Part shown: positions 29,178-37,405 of the stretch, one piece after another
Position numbering within the stretch: the first letter of the stretch is position 1
Layout of the letters: every line of letters starts with the position of its first letter
Origin: a virus
Length of the DNA: 43,440 nt
Virus record (IMG/VR): IMGVR_UViG_3300043496_000162
Span: 1-43,440 of that record
Reading direction: 5' to 3' (one strand)
The notes under the pieces: generated by a model
Told to the model about the DNA's origin: nothing
Databases searched by the model: none
Seen by the model: only the letters and a program-made list of their open reading frames with translations
Made by a program: the position numbers and the translations under genes

Positions 29178-30848
29178 ATGGCCACACCCTCGATCGCAAG
29201 CGAGGTGAAGCGGCGCATGGGCCGCCCGAGCAAGCGTGACGGGGGGCCGCTCACGTTCGCGGGCGATTTCGCGGCCTCGTTTTTTCCGGCGCTTCATGCC
29301 TCGTTCGGCGTGACGTTCCCGTCGACGATGTACCGCGACGATCCGGTGCGGCACTCGCGCGAGATCCTCGGCGTCGAGCCGTGGTCGGAACAGGTGCGCA
29401 TTCTCGAGGCCGTGCGCGATCACCCGCGCGTCGCCGTCAAGAGTGGCCACAAGATCGGCAAGAGCTCGAGCGCTGCACAGATCGCACTCTGGTTTTACGA
29501 CTCGTTCGAGGCCGCGCGCGTCGTCATGACGAGCACGACGGCCCGACAGGTTGACGAGATCCTATGGCGTGAGTTGCGCATGATGCACGCGCGCTCGGGC
29601 CGGTGTGTCGCCTGCAAGCGCGAGCTCGAGCGGGCGCCGGGAGCGCGCATCCCGCGGCCGTGCCCGCACTCGAGTCTCATCGGCGGCGATCTCGGCGACC
29701 TTGCGCGTACCGGTTTGCGTAGTGACGACTTTCGCGAAATCACCGGGTTTACCGCAAAAAGCGCCGAGGCCGTCGCCGGCATCTCGGGCGAAAATGTCCT
29801 GTACATCGTCGACGAGGCGAGCGGCGTTGCTCAGGAGATCTACGAAGCGATCGAGGGCAATCGCGCGGGCTCGGCGCGGCTCGTGCTGTTCGGCAATCCC
29901 ACCAAAAACGAGGGCGAGTTTTACGACGCGTTCAACTCGAAATCGCGCCTGTATCACGGGATCACAGTCTCGAGCGAGTCGACGCCGAACGTCGTCACCG
30001 GCAAACGCGTCGTGCCGGGCCTCGCGACGAGAGAGTGGGTCGAGGAAAAAGCCGACGAGTGGGGCCGCAAGTCGGCGCTGTTCAAAGTGCGCGTACTCGG
30101 TGAATTCGCCGAGCATGAGGAAGGTAAGATCTTCAGCCTGCACACGATCGAGCAAGCCGAGCAACGGTGGGATGAGACGCCGGCCGCGGGCCGCTTGTAC
30201 ATCGGGCTCGATCCCGCGGGTGAGAAGGGCCGCGGCGACGACATTGTGTATGCGCCTCGACGTGGGCTCAAAGCGCTCGAGATGCGCGTCACCCGCGGCC
30301 TCGATGAGCAAGGGCACCTCGTCGAGCTCTTGCGGCTCTTGCAGGTGCACAAACACCCGCGCGAAACGCCCGTCGTCGTCGTCGATCGCGAGGGTAGCGT
30401 CGGCTCGAAGGTGTACCTCGCGCTACGCAACTATGCCGACGAGCACCCGGGCGAAATGGAGGTGGTCGGCGTGCGCGCGAGCGACAGAGCCATGCGCCAG
30501 CCTGAGCTTTACGATCGCATGCGCGATGCACTCGCCGCGTCGCTCTCAGCGTGGATCGACGCCGGGGGTGCCATCGCCGAAGATGCCAAGCTCGCGAAAG
30601 AGTTGCACGCGCTCGAGTGGAAACAGCGGGCCGACGGGCGCGTCAAGGTCACCGACAAAGAGACGTTGCGCAAGATGCTCGGCCGCTCGCCCGATCGATA
30701 CGACGCGCTCGCGCTCTCGACGTGGGAGCCGCTCTCATTGCGTGACGACGGCACCGGCACCGGCGCTGCACCTCGACCAGACCTCGATCGCCACTCGCGC
30801 GGCGGGCTCGATCCCTACGCCGCCGCGCGTAAGTGGGAGCGGCGGTAG
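29178..30848 (+). CDS. Terminase large subunit
   Basis: This 556-residue protein shows the ATPase and nuclease motifs of large terminases: VKSGHKIGKSSSA (Walker A-like, about 87-99), VLYIVDEASGV (Walker B and catalytic Glu, about 207-217), FGNPTKNEGEFYDAF (coupling region) and YIGLDPAGEKGRGDD (nuclease Asp, about 342-356), with further acidic sites (VVVVDREGSVG). It translocates DNA into the procapsid and cuts it. Residues about 144-167 hold a CVAC...CPH cluster, an apparent zinc-ribbon insertion between Walker A and B not usual in the family. It is encoded upstream of the portal, as expected. Confidence 0.95.
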   Translation: MATPSIASEVKRRMGRPSKRDGGPLTFAGDFAASFFPALHASFGVTFPSTMYRDDPVRHSREILGVEPWSEQVRILEAVRDHPRVAVKSGHKIGKSSSAAQIALWFYDSFEAARVVMTSTTARQVDEILWRELRMMHARSGRCVACKRELERAPGARIPRPCPHSSLIGGDLGDLARTGLRSDDFREITGFTAKSAEAVAGISGENVLYIVDEASGVAQEIYEAIEGNRAGSARLVLFGNPTKNEGEFYDAFNSKSRLYHGITVSSESTPNVVTGKRVVPGLATREWVEEKADEWGRKSALFKVRVLGEFAEHEEGKIFSLHTIEQAEQRWDETPAAGRLYIGLDPAGEKGRGDDIVYAPRRGLKALEMRVTRGLDEQGHLVELLRLLQVHKHPRETPVVVVDREGSVGSKVYLALRNYADEHPGEMEVVGVRASDRAMRQPELYDRMRDALAASLSAWIDAGGAIAEDAKLAKELHALEWKQRADGRVKVTDKETLRKMLGRSPDRYDALALSTWEPLSLRDDGTGTGAAPRPDLDRHSRGGLDPYAAARKWERR

Positions 30849-30853
30849 GGGCC

Positions 30854-31069
30854 GTGACAGAGGGCCGGCGAGCTCTCTTGCGCGTGTTGCAGATCATCCA
30901 AGCGCGCGAGGTTGCCGCACGTGTGCGCGTACACAAGTCGAACGTAAGTCGGTGGGCTTCGGGCGCGTGGGCACCGTCAAAACGCGCTCGACGCATGCTC
31001 GAGCTGCATTGCCGGATCCCGGCCGAGCTCTGGACAGTCAACGGCCGACGCTCAGATCGCACACGCTAG
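30854..31069 (+). CDS. Small HTH (Cro/YdaS-type) protein
   Basis: The GTG at 30854 follows AGGGGCC and gives 71 residues. LLRVLQIIQAREVAARVRVH, then KSNVSRWASGAWAPSKRARR, then MLELHCRIPAELW is a Cro/YdaS-like HTH ending in the typical '...IPAELW' tail. Finding it between terminase and portal is unusual, since the rest of this block is structural; it may regulate late genes or act on host transcription. Function inferred. Confidence 0.65.
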   Translation: MTEGRRALLRVLQIIQAREVAARVRVHKSNVSRWASGAWAPSKRARRMLELHCRIPAELWTVNGRRSDRTR

Positions 31070-31111
31070 TTGCGATCGCGACAGGCTCGCTCGTGACACT
31101 CATGAGTCGCG

Positions 31112-32470
31112 ATGAGCTCACGCGATCTGCTACGCAAAACGGCCGCCGCGCTGCTCGGTATCTCGACGTACGAGGCACCGGGCGCGTTTGCCACCGGGCC
31201 GAGCGAAGCTGATCTCGAACGTATGCGCCGAACCATGGGCGGCAACTTACAGCCGATCCCATTCTCTCGCCCGCGGTGGTACCTGAGCGATCTCGAGTCG
31301 GCCGAGTTCATGGCCAACGGCGGCGATCTGTCATGGGCCGGCGAGCTCATGAACGCCGCCAAGAAAGACGGCGTGCTCTCGGGCGTACTGAGCACGCGCA
31401 CGAGCGGCCTCGTTCGCTTGCCCAAACGCTTTCGCGGTGACGCGGTGATGATCGAGGCGCTCGAGCTCGGGCACGACGCACCGCGATCCGTGTTCGATGA
31501 GATGTTTCCGCCGACCGACCTTGCACAGTTGGCGGCCGACGGTGAGTTGCTCGGTGTCGGCGTCGGCGAGCTCGTCGAGGTGCCCGGCCGCGACTATCCC
31601 GTTTTCTGCAGACTCGACCCGCAGTTTCTCACGTACCGGTGGAACGAAAGTCAGTGGTACTTCCGCTCGAACGTCGGGCCGATCCCGATCACCCCCGGTG
31701 ATGGCCGGTGGATCCTGCACACGCCGGGAGGCCGTACGTCGCCGTGGATGCACGGATCGTGGCGAGCCGTCGGGCGCGCGTACATTCGCAAGGATCACGC
31801 GGCGCTGTACAAAGACGAGTGGGAAGCGAAACTAGCAAACCCGGCACGTGTTGCATACGCGCCGAATGGTAGTGTCGAGGCTCAGAAAGACACCTTCTTT
31901 CGCCAAGTAATGTCGTGGGGTGTCAACACGGTTTTCGGCCTCACCCCCGGGTATGAGATCAAGTTGCTCGAGAGCAACGGGCGCGGGTATGAGTCTTTCA
32001 TCAAGACGATCGAGGCTCAGAACAACGAGCTGATCATATGCATCGCCGGTCAGACTGTTACGACTGACGGTGGCGCCGGGTTCCAAAACTCAGACATACA
32101 CAAGAGCATTCGCGCCGACTTGATCAAGGCCACCGCCGACGCGCTCGCCTTCACGATCAACACGCAAGGCCTCCCGGCGTTTGTGGTGCAGCGGTGGGGC
32201 ATCGAGGCGCTCGCGCGTTGCCCGGTGATCGAGTGGGACGTCACGCCGCCGAAGGATCGCATTGCCGAGGCAACCGCGATGGCCACCGCGGCTCAGGCGA
32301 TCACTCAGCTCGGCGACGCGCTCACGGCACGCGGGCGCGAGCTCGACATTGACGCGATGTGTTTGAAGTTCGGCATCCCGGTCAAGGGTGACGCCGACGG
32401 CAACGGCATACCCGACGTCGAGCAGGCGCCGGCACCGACGCCACTGCGCGTCGTGCGAGAGGTGGCGTGA
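31112..32470 (+). CDS. Portal protein (Mu gp29/DUF935-like)
   Basis: The 452-residue product matches portals of Mu-like phages in overall pattern: RTSGLVRLPKRFRGDAVMIE, VEVPGRDYPVFCRLDPQFLT, an AYIRKDHAALYKDEWEAKLA stem helix, and AGQTVTTDGGAGFQNSDIHK with SIRADLIKATADALAFTINT (the DUF935 signature region). It forms the dodecameric ring at the capsid vertex. It follows the terminase and precedes the protease, the conserved order. Length is in the usual range. Confidence 0.9.
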   Translation: MSSRDLLRKTAAALLGISTYEAPGAFATGPSEADLERMRRTMGGNLQPIPFSRPRWYLSDLESAEFMANGGDLSWAGELMNAAKKDGVLSGVLSTRTSGLVRLPKRFRGDAVMIEALELGHDAPRSVFDEMFPPTDLAQLAADGELLGVGVGELVEVPGRDYPVFCRLDPQFLTYRWNESQWYFRSNVGPIPITPGDGRWILHTPGGRTSPWMHGSWRAVGRAYIRKDHAALYKDEWEAKLANPARVAYAPNGSVEAQKDTFFRQVMSWGVNTVFGLTPGYEIKLLESNGRGYESFIKTIEAQNNELIICIAGQTVTTDGGAGFQNSDIHKSIRADLIKATADALAFTINTQGLPAFVVQRWGIEALARCPVIEWDVTPPKDRIAEATAMATAAQAITQLGDALTARGRELDIDAMCLKFGIPVKGDADGNGIPDVEQAPAPTPLRVVREVA

Positions 32471-33936
32471 TGCGTCGACGTTACGACCGGCAAGGTATCC
32501 TCGCGCTGTACCCGCAAGCGTTCTTTGATCTCTTCGTCGAGGTGGACAGCCCGACAAACGAAACCGTCGGCGAGTGTGCCATCGTCGCGATCCGCGGGCC
32601 GCTCGAGCATCATGACGGGTGGTGGGCCGACTCGTACGAGGCGATCCTCGATCGCGTCACCGCGGCGTGCGCGAGCTCGAGCTCGACGATCGTGCTCAAG
32701 ATCGACTCACCCGGTGGCGAGCTGTTCGGCTGCTTTGACGCGGCCCGCACCATTCGCTCGCGCTGCAAGGCGGCCGGCAAGCGCCTCGTCGCGTACGTCG
32801 AGGGGTGCGCGTGCTCAGCGGCTTACGCGCTCGCGTGTGCGGCCGAGCAGATCGTCACGAGCGACACGGCCTTCACGGGCTCGATCGGCGTGCTGATCAC
32901 CCGCGTCGACGTGAGCGCGCGCGACGATGCGATGGGCACGCGGTTCGCGCTCGTCGCGAGCGGCAAGCGGAAGATCGACGGGCACCCGCACGCGTCGCTC
33001 ACCGAGGGCGAGCTCACGGCGATGCAGGCTCAGTGCGACTCGCTCGCGAGCCTGTTCTTTGAGCTCGTCGCCTCACTGCGCGGGATCGACGCCGAGGCGA
33101 TCGCCGCACTCGAGGCCGGGGTGTTCCACGGTGCCGCGGCCGTCGAGGCCGGGCTCGCGGATCGTGTGCAGTCATTCGACGAGATGCTCGCGGCGATCGC
33201 GAGTGGAGAGGGCGATCCCATGGCAGGCGAAGACAAAGACAAAGAGAGCGACGACGAGACGCCGAAGGCATCGGCCGAGGTTGACGAGGCTCGCGCGCTG
33301 CTCGAGAAAGCGGCCGAGGGCGAGGGGCCGGAAGCCGAACGCGCTCGCGCTGCACTCAAAGCGCTCGACGCGGGCGGCGACGACGACGAGGAAGAAGACG
33401 ACGAGAGCGACGCGGCGGCCTCGGCCTCGCGCTCGAGCGCTGCACCGTCGGCTCGCCGTGGTGCGCCTCGCGTCGACGCATCCTCGGCCATCGATCTCGC
33501 AAAGACTGTCGATCGCCTGAGCAAAGACATGGCGTCGATCAAGGCTGAGAAAGAGGGCCTCGAGCGCGCGACACTGCTCGCCGGCCGGCCCGACCTCGGC
33601 AAGGATCTCGTCGCTCAGCTGCAAACGATGCCGCTCGCCGACGCTCGCAAGATCGTCGACGCGATCCCCAAGCCCGACGCACCTGCACCGCGCAAGCCCG
33701 CCGCAACCGCCACCGTGCCGAGCACGCGCGGATCGGGACAGGGTGACGCGCCTCGCGCCGAGCCGTCGGCCGCGACGTCTGAGCTCGATCGCGCGTTCGG
33801 CCTGAGCAACGGCCAAACGGGCGTACGTCGCGAGGGCAACGCGATGATCTTCGAAACCACGCCGCGCACCACCGCGGCACGCAAACCGGCCGCGCCTGCA
33901 ACCGCGCCTGAGCCCGCGAAAGGACCCGCGCAATGA
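32470..33936 (+). CDS. Prohead protease (S49/ClpP-fold) fused to scaffold domain
   Basis: The ATG at 32470 gives 488 residues. Residues 35-240 are an SppA/S49 peptidase: TIVLKIDSPGGELFGCFDAA, EGCACSAAYALACAAEQIVT (catalytic Ser near 116), TGSIGVLITRVD and SGKRKIDGHPHASL (Lys near 165). The next 70 residues are acidic (KDKESDDETPKASAEVDE, DDDEEEDDESDAAAS) and the C-terminal 180 form coiled-coil scaffold (LSKDMASIKAEKEGLERATL). Protease and scaffold in one polypeptide is known in Mu (I/Z) and lambda C/Nu3-type systems. It should guide capsid assembly and then cleave itself. The stop overlaps the decoration gene. Confidence 0.88.
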   Translation: MRRRYDRQGILALYPQAFFDLFVEVDSPTNETVGECAIVAIRGPLEHHDGWWADSYEAILDRVTAACASSSSTIVLKIDSPGGELFGCFDAARTIRSRCKAAGKRLVAYVEGCACSAAYALACAAEQIVTSDTAFTGSIGVLITRVDVSARDDAMGTRFALVASGKRKIDGHPHASLTEGELTAMQAQCDSLASLFFELVASLRGIDAEAIAALEAGVFHGAAAVEAGLADRVQSFDEMLAAIASGEGDPMAGEDKDKESDDETPKASAEVDEARALLEKAAEGEGPEAERARAALKALDAGGDDDEEEDDESDAAASASRSSAAPSARRGAPRVDASSAIDLAKTVDRLSKDMASIKAEKEGLERATLLAGRPDLGKDLVAQLQTMPLADARKIVDAIPKPDAPAPRKPAATATVPSTRGSGQGDAPRAEPSAATSELDRAFGLSNGQTGVRREGNAMIFETTPRTTAARKPAAPATAPEPAKGPAQ

Positions 33937-34667
33937 CTGCTCTCATCATGGAACGTCAGAACACCATGGAGCGGTGGACACACCACCTGTTCACGCTCGC
34001 GGCCGGTAACAAGGCATGGAAAAACGGCAAGTGCGGCCTCGACATGTCGACGGGCCGCGTCGAGCCGATGCACGCCGAAACCGACTTGCTGTACATCGGG
34101 ATCTTCGACGAGACGATCGACGCCGCCGCGGGCGAGCAGCTCGTCAACGTCAATCTCGGCATGGAGATCGAGATCCGATGGTGGAACAACGACACGGTCG
34201 CGCCCATCGCCGCCACCGCGATCGGCTCGATCTGCTACTCGCTCGACGATCAAACCGTCACGGCGGATCCGACTGCGCGCTCGGTGGCCGGCCGCGTGTG
34301 GGCCGTCGACAGTGCGCTCGGCGTCGGCGTGCAAAAGCTCGAGGCGCTCTCGCCGCGCAGTCGCACGCTCAGTAAGGCGACGCTCCCGGCGTACGTCGCA
34401 AACGACGCGGCCCTCGCCGGCCTGATCGCGAGCGGCTCGTCGTATGACATCCCGGCGACGACGGGAGCCACCACGGTTTCACTCGGCGCGGGTGACGACG
34501 GCGACATTCTCTATTTCAGCGCCGACGGCGTTGCGAATGGACACACCGTCCAATACCGGGACGGCGTGACGCCGATCACCACCGCTCTCACCGCGAGCAA
34601 ACGGCATCTCGTCGTGTGCCTGTACCTCAATGGCAAATGGCGCGCGAATGCGTACGTGAGCCCGTGA
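33933..34667 (+). CDS. Capsid decoration-like protein
   Basis: The 244-residue product starts 4 bp inside the protease gene. Residues 15-145 follow the pattern of head decoration/DUF2190-type proteins: GNKAWKNGKCGLDMSTGRVE, LLYIGIFDETIDAAAGEQLV, and ICYSLDDQTVTADPTARSVA with GRVWAVDSALGVGVQ. The C-terminal part (STTVSLGAGDDG, ILYFSADGVANGHTVQY) is an added beta domain. It is located between scaffold and major capsid genes, the expected place of a decoration protein. It stabilises the capsid surface. The extra C-terminal domain may be exposed on the head. Confidence 0.75.
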   Translation: MTALIMERQNTMERWTHHLFTLAAGNKAWKNGKCGLDMSTGRVEPMHAETDLLYIGIFDETIDAAAGEQLVNVNLGMEIEIRWWNNDTVAPIAATAIGSICYSLDDQTVTADPTARSVAGRVWAVDSALGVGVQKLEALSPRSRTLSKATLPAYVANDAALAGLIASGSSYDIPATTGATTVSLGAGDDGDILYFSADGVANGHTVQYRDGVTPITTALTASKRHLVVCLYLNGKWRANAYVSP

Positions 34668-34692
34668 CGGGCACGAAGGAAAGGGAATAGAC

Positions 34693-35730
34693 ATGCCCGC
34701 ACTCACACCACAGTTTCTGATGGATCTCGAAAGCCGGATGCAGCTCGTCACCGAGAACGAGTACAGCCGACTCACGCAAGGTCTATGGTGGCAGTCGATC
34801 ACCAAGGTTCGGCAGACTCAGGCCGGCAAAGAGATCCTCGCATGGCTGCTCTCGACGGCTCAGATCCGCGACGAGGGCAAGGGTGGCAACATCGCGTTCG
34901 ACGACCTCGTGTCGACGTACACGACGATGGAGCCGAAAATGTCCGGCGCCGGGCTCAAGTTGTTCCGTCCGCAGTTCGAGGATACTGACGGGCAAGGCCT
35001 CAACCTCGCCGCCGAGTGGTCGAGTCAGATCGGCGCTCAAATGGCTTACTGGCCACAAGAGCAGGCCGCTTACTTTCTGAAAAACGGGCACGACGTCGCG
35101 CGGTTCACCGGGTACGACAAAAAAGCCTTTTTCGCGACGGATCACCCGGTCAATCCGTATCGCACCACCGTCACATTCGCCAACCTGTTCACGGGTGCGG
35201 CGTCGGGCCCGTACCCGGGAGCGTTGCCGATCGACGAGTCTGTCACCGCCGAGAAGGCGCTCGAGAATCTGCAAAAGCTGTTCGCGTACATCGCCTCGAT
35301 CAGGATGCCGAACGGCGCTCAACCGCGTCGCTTGCGCCCGCGCTTTTTGCTCGTGCCGCCGCGGCTCATCTTCCGCGCGGTGCAACTCACGCAAGCGAAG
35401 TTCATCGCTCAGGCCGTTGCGGGTGGTGGTGCCGCGTCGGCCGACGTCGAGGCGCTCATCTCGGCGCTCGGTTTCGCGATGCCCCAGCAAGTCGACGAGC
35501 TCGCCGGGTTCGAGGACGACCGCACGTACTTCGTCGCGTGCGAGCAGATCACCTCGAGTCAGCTCGGCGCCCTCGTGTACCTCGAGCGCGAGGCATACAA
35601 GATCAACTACTACGGGCCGCAAACCGACGCCGAGTTGAGCCGAAAGGATGAGCTCGAGTGGCACTGCAAGGGGCGTAACGGCCTCGGCGCAGGTCACCCG
35701 TTCTTACTCTTCAAGGTCAAGGCAGTCTGA
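34693..35730 (+). CDS. Major capsid protein (Mu gpT-like)
   Basis: AGGAAAGGGA precedes the ATG, as expected for a highly expressed gene. The 345-residue product resembles Mu gpT head proteins: YSRLTQGLWWQSITKVRQTQ, a LAYWPQEQAAYFLKNGHDVA-like axial region (QMAYWPQEQAAYFL), FTGYDKKAFFATDHPVNPYR, and a C-terminal RKDELEWHCKGRNGLGAGHP ending. The FFAT-HPVN-Y segment is diagnostic for gpT-like proteins. It forms the HK97-fold shell. The position after scaffold and decoration genes fits. This family supports the Mu-like head assignment. Confidence 0.9.
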   Translation: MPALTPQFLMDLESRMQLVTENEYSRLTQGLWWQSITKVRQTQAGKEILAWLLSTAQIRDEGKGGNIAFDDLVSTYTTMEPKMSGAGLKLFRPQFEDTDGQGLNLAAEWSSQIGAQMAYWPQEQAAYFLKNGHDVARFTGYDKKAFFATDHPVNPYRTTVTFANLFTGAASGPYPGALPIDESVTAEKALENLQKLFAYIASIRMPNGAQPRRLRPRFLLVPPRLIFRAVQLTQAKFIAQAVAGGGAASADVEALISALGFAMPQQVDELAGFEDDRTYFVACEQITSSQLGALVYLEREAYKINYYGPQTDAELSRKDELEWHCKGRNGLGAGHPFLLFKVKAV

Positions 35731-35759
35731 CGGTCTGATCCAACGGCGGGAGGTGCAGC

Positions 35760-35969
35760 GTGTACTTGCTCCAATTCTTTGAATACGCGCACCTCCCGCC
35801 GCACTTGCAGGTTGTGAGCAAAGAGTTTCACGCGCTCGCGCACTCGCTCGTCGCGACGTTGCCCGAGAATCCCGAGCGCACCGCGGCCGTGCGCAAGCTG
35901 CTCGAGGCGAAAGACTGCGCGGTGCGAGCCGCGATCTTCCACATGGAGCCACCTTGTCGGCCTATCTGA
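35760..35969 (+). CDS. Small conserved phage protein near head genes
   Basis: The GTG at 35760 follows GGGAGG and gives 69 residues. EYAHLPPHLQVVSKEFHALA with LPENPERTAAVRKLLEAKDC and AVRA matches a small protein seen in many phages, especially actinophages ('YAHLP.HLQ..S..F..LA......P.NPER...LRKLLEAKDAAVRA'). The function is not known to me; it is usually near head or packaging genes. Its end overlaps the next gene by 16 bp. Confidence 0.8.
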   Translation: MYLLQFFEYAHLPPHLQVVSKEFHALAHSLVATLPENPERTAAVRKLLEAKDCAVRAAIFHMEPPCRPI

Positions 35970-36433
35970 CAGTCGCCGAGTTCAAACCTCGCACGATCAT
36001 GCCCGACGCTCAGATCGATCGCATCGAGCAGAAAACGCCCGGGTGGCTCGACGCTCAGCTCGAGTCGTCGTCGCGGTGGGCCGATATGTGGCTCGCCAAG
36101 CGCTACCCGGTGCCGTTCGCGGCGCCGTATCCCGAGGCCGTCAAGTCATGGGTCGCCCGCATGGTGACTCAGCGGGCGTACCTGCATCACGGCATCCCGT
36201 CGAGTGACGCTCAGCAAGCGCTCGTCGCGGCCGACGCTCAGAAGGCCGAGGATGAGATCAAGCAAGCGGCCGACGGGCAACTCGGCCTGATCGACTTGCC
36301 GGGCGGTGCCGCGAACGTGAGCGGGGTGATGTTCGGCGGCACGCGCGTGTACAGCGAGTCGTCACCGTACGTCGGCAAGGATGTACAGCGCACCCGCGCG
36401 CGCGGTGAGGATCGCAATCGGAGGGGCACGTAA
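35954..36433 (+). CDS. Head-tail connector protein (DUF1320/Mu gp36-like)
   Basis: The TTG at 35954 gives 159 residues and overlaps the small upstream gene by 16 bp; no better start is seen. SAYLTVAEFKPRTIMPDAQI, then GWLDAQLESSSRWADMWLAK and RYPVPFAAPYPEAVKSWVAR is the helical connector signature ('L..a...id.yl..RY..P......l......a.y'). The protein would extend the portal channel at the head-tail joint. It is followed by neck and tail-completion genes in the normal order. Confidence 0.8.
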   Translation: MSAYLTVAEFKPRTIMPDAQIDRIEQKTPGWLDAQLESSSRWADMWLAKRYPVPFAAPYPEAVKSWVARMVTQRAYLHHGIPSSDAQQALVAADAQKAEDEIKQAADGQLGLIDLPGGAANVSGVMFGGTRVYSESSPYVGKDVQRTRARGEDRNRRGT

Positions 36434-36837
36434 TGCCGCGCGACGGCAACGCCGAGCTCGAGGCGATGATCGCCAAGATCCGGTCGATCCCGGGCCTCGC
36501 ACGTCGAGCAGCGCCCGACGTTGCGGACGCGGTGCGTGCCGAGCTCGTGCGTACCATCGAGGCCGGCACCACCCCCGCGGGCGTACCGTGGCAACCGCGA
36601 CAGGATGACGGCGGCAAGCCGCTCGCCGAGGCCGTCAAAGCCTTGCGTGTGGCGCCGATCGGTACCCGCATCTTTTGCCTCGTGCGCGGGCACATTGCTC
36701 GCCACCACCTCGGCCGCGCGCGCGGGGGCATCTACCGCAACGTGCTGCCGATCAAGGGGATCCCGGCGCCGATGGTGAAAGCGATCCGCGGGGTGCTCGT
36801 CGAACACTTCAACGGCACCGTGCAAGGGGGTGGGTAG
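36433..36837 (+). CDS. Neck/tail-completion protein (gpS or virion morphogenesis-like)
   Basis: The 134-residue product begins with helices (AELEAMIAKIRSIPGLARRA, DVADAVRAELVRTIEAG) and then GTTPAGVPWQPRQDDGGKPL, matching the 'G..PdG.pW.pl...G..L' of gpS/HK97 gp10-type neck proteins. A basic RVAPIGTRIFCLVRGHIARH region and RNVLPIKGIPAPMVKAIRGV follow. It would link connector and tail. Overlaps of 1-4 bp join it to both neighbours. Confidence 0.75.
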   Translation: MPRDGNAELEAMIAKIRSIPGLARRAAPDVADAVRAELVRTIEAGTTPAGVPWQPRQDDGGKPLAEAVKALRVAPIGTRIFCLVRGHIARHHLGRARGGIYRNVLPIKGIPAPMVKAIRGVLVEHFNGTVQGGG

Positions 36838-37394
36838 TGGCGATCGTGTTCGCACTCCCGCGCCTGTTCGATGCCATCGTCGAGCGGTTCGACGCCGAGG
36901 GCACCGACGTGCCCCAGCTGTTCGGGTGGCTCGCGGTGAACGAGCAGATCCACACGACGGCCCGGATCGTTTGGTCGCCCGGCGATCCGGGCGGCAACCT
37001 CGGCGCGATCGGGCCGGGCAAGTATCCCGGGCAAAACCCGAGACAGCTCGCGACGCTCGAGGAGCTCTGCACCGTCGAGATCTTCGCGAGCAATCTCGAG
37101 GTGCGCGACGACGAGCGCGCTCAGTATCAGGCCGCGCGCGAGCTGTTCGATGCGTGGTTGCGCGCGGTGTACCTCGCCGCGCACGGCACCTTCAAGATCC
37201 TGAGCGCGTCATGGGTGGGCGGTGATCGCGCGCATCGGATGGGAGCGACGTTGCGCGTCGTCTTCTCCATTCAAGCGCCCGTCACCGACGAGCCCATCAC
37301 GATCACTCAGATCCAGGCCGACGCCGCGGTGCTCAGCGTGGCCGAGCTCGACGTCACAGAGTCTCTGACTGTTACACCCGCACCCGCTGCATAG
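36837..37394 (+). CDS. Tail terminator/completion-like protein
   Basis: The GTG at 36837 overlaps the TAG of the neck gene and gives 185 residues. FALPRLFDAIVERFDAEGTD, NPRQLATLEELCTVEIFASN, QAARELFDAWLRAVYLAA and KILSASWVGGDRAHRMGATL form an alpha/beta unit like tail terminator proteins (gpU/lambda-type), which cap the tube before joining to the head. The gene precedes the sheath, consistent with this. The family assignment is from pattern and place only. Confidence 0.7.
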   Translation: MAIVFALPRLFDAIVERFDAEGTDVPQLFGWLAVNEQIHTTARIVWSPGDPGGNLGAIGPGKYPGQNPRQLATLEELCTVEIFASNLEVRDDERAQYQAARELFDAWLRAVYLAAHGTFKILSASWVGGDRAHRMGATLRVVFSIQAPVTDEPITITQIQADAAVLSVAELDVTESLTVTPAPAA

Positions 37395-37405
37395 GAGATC
37401 GTTCC

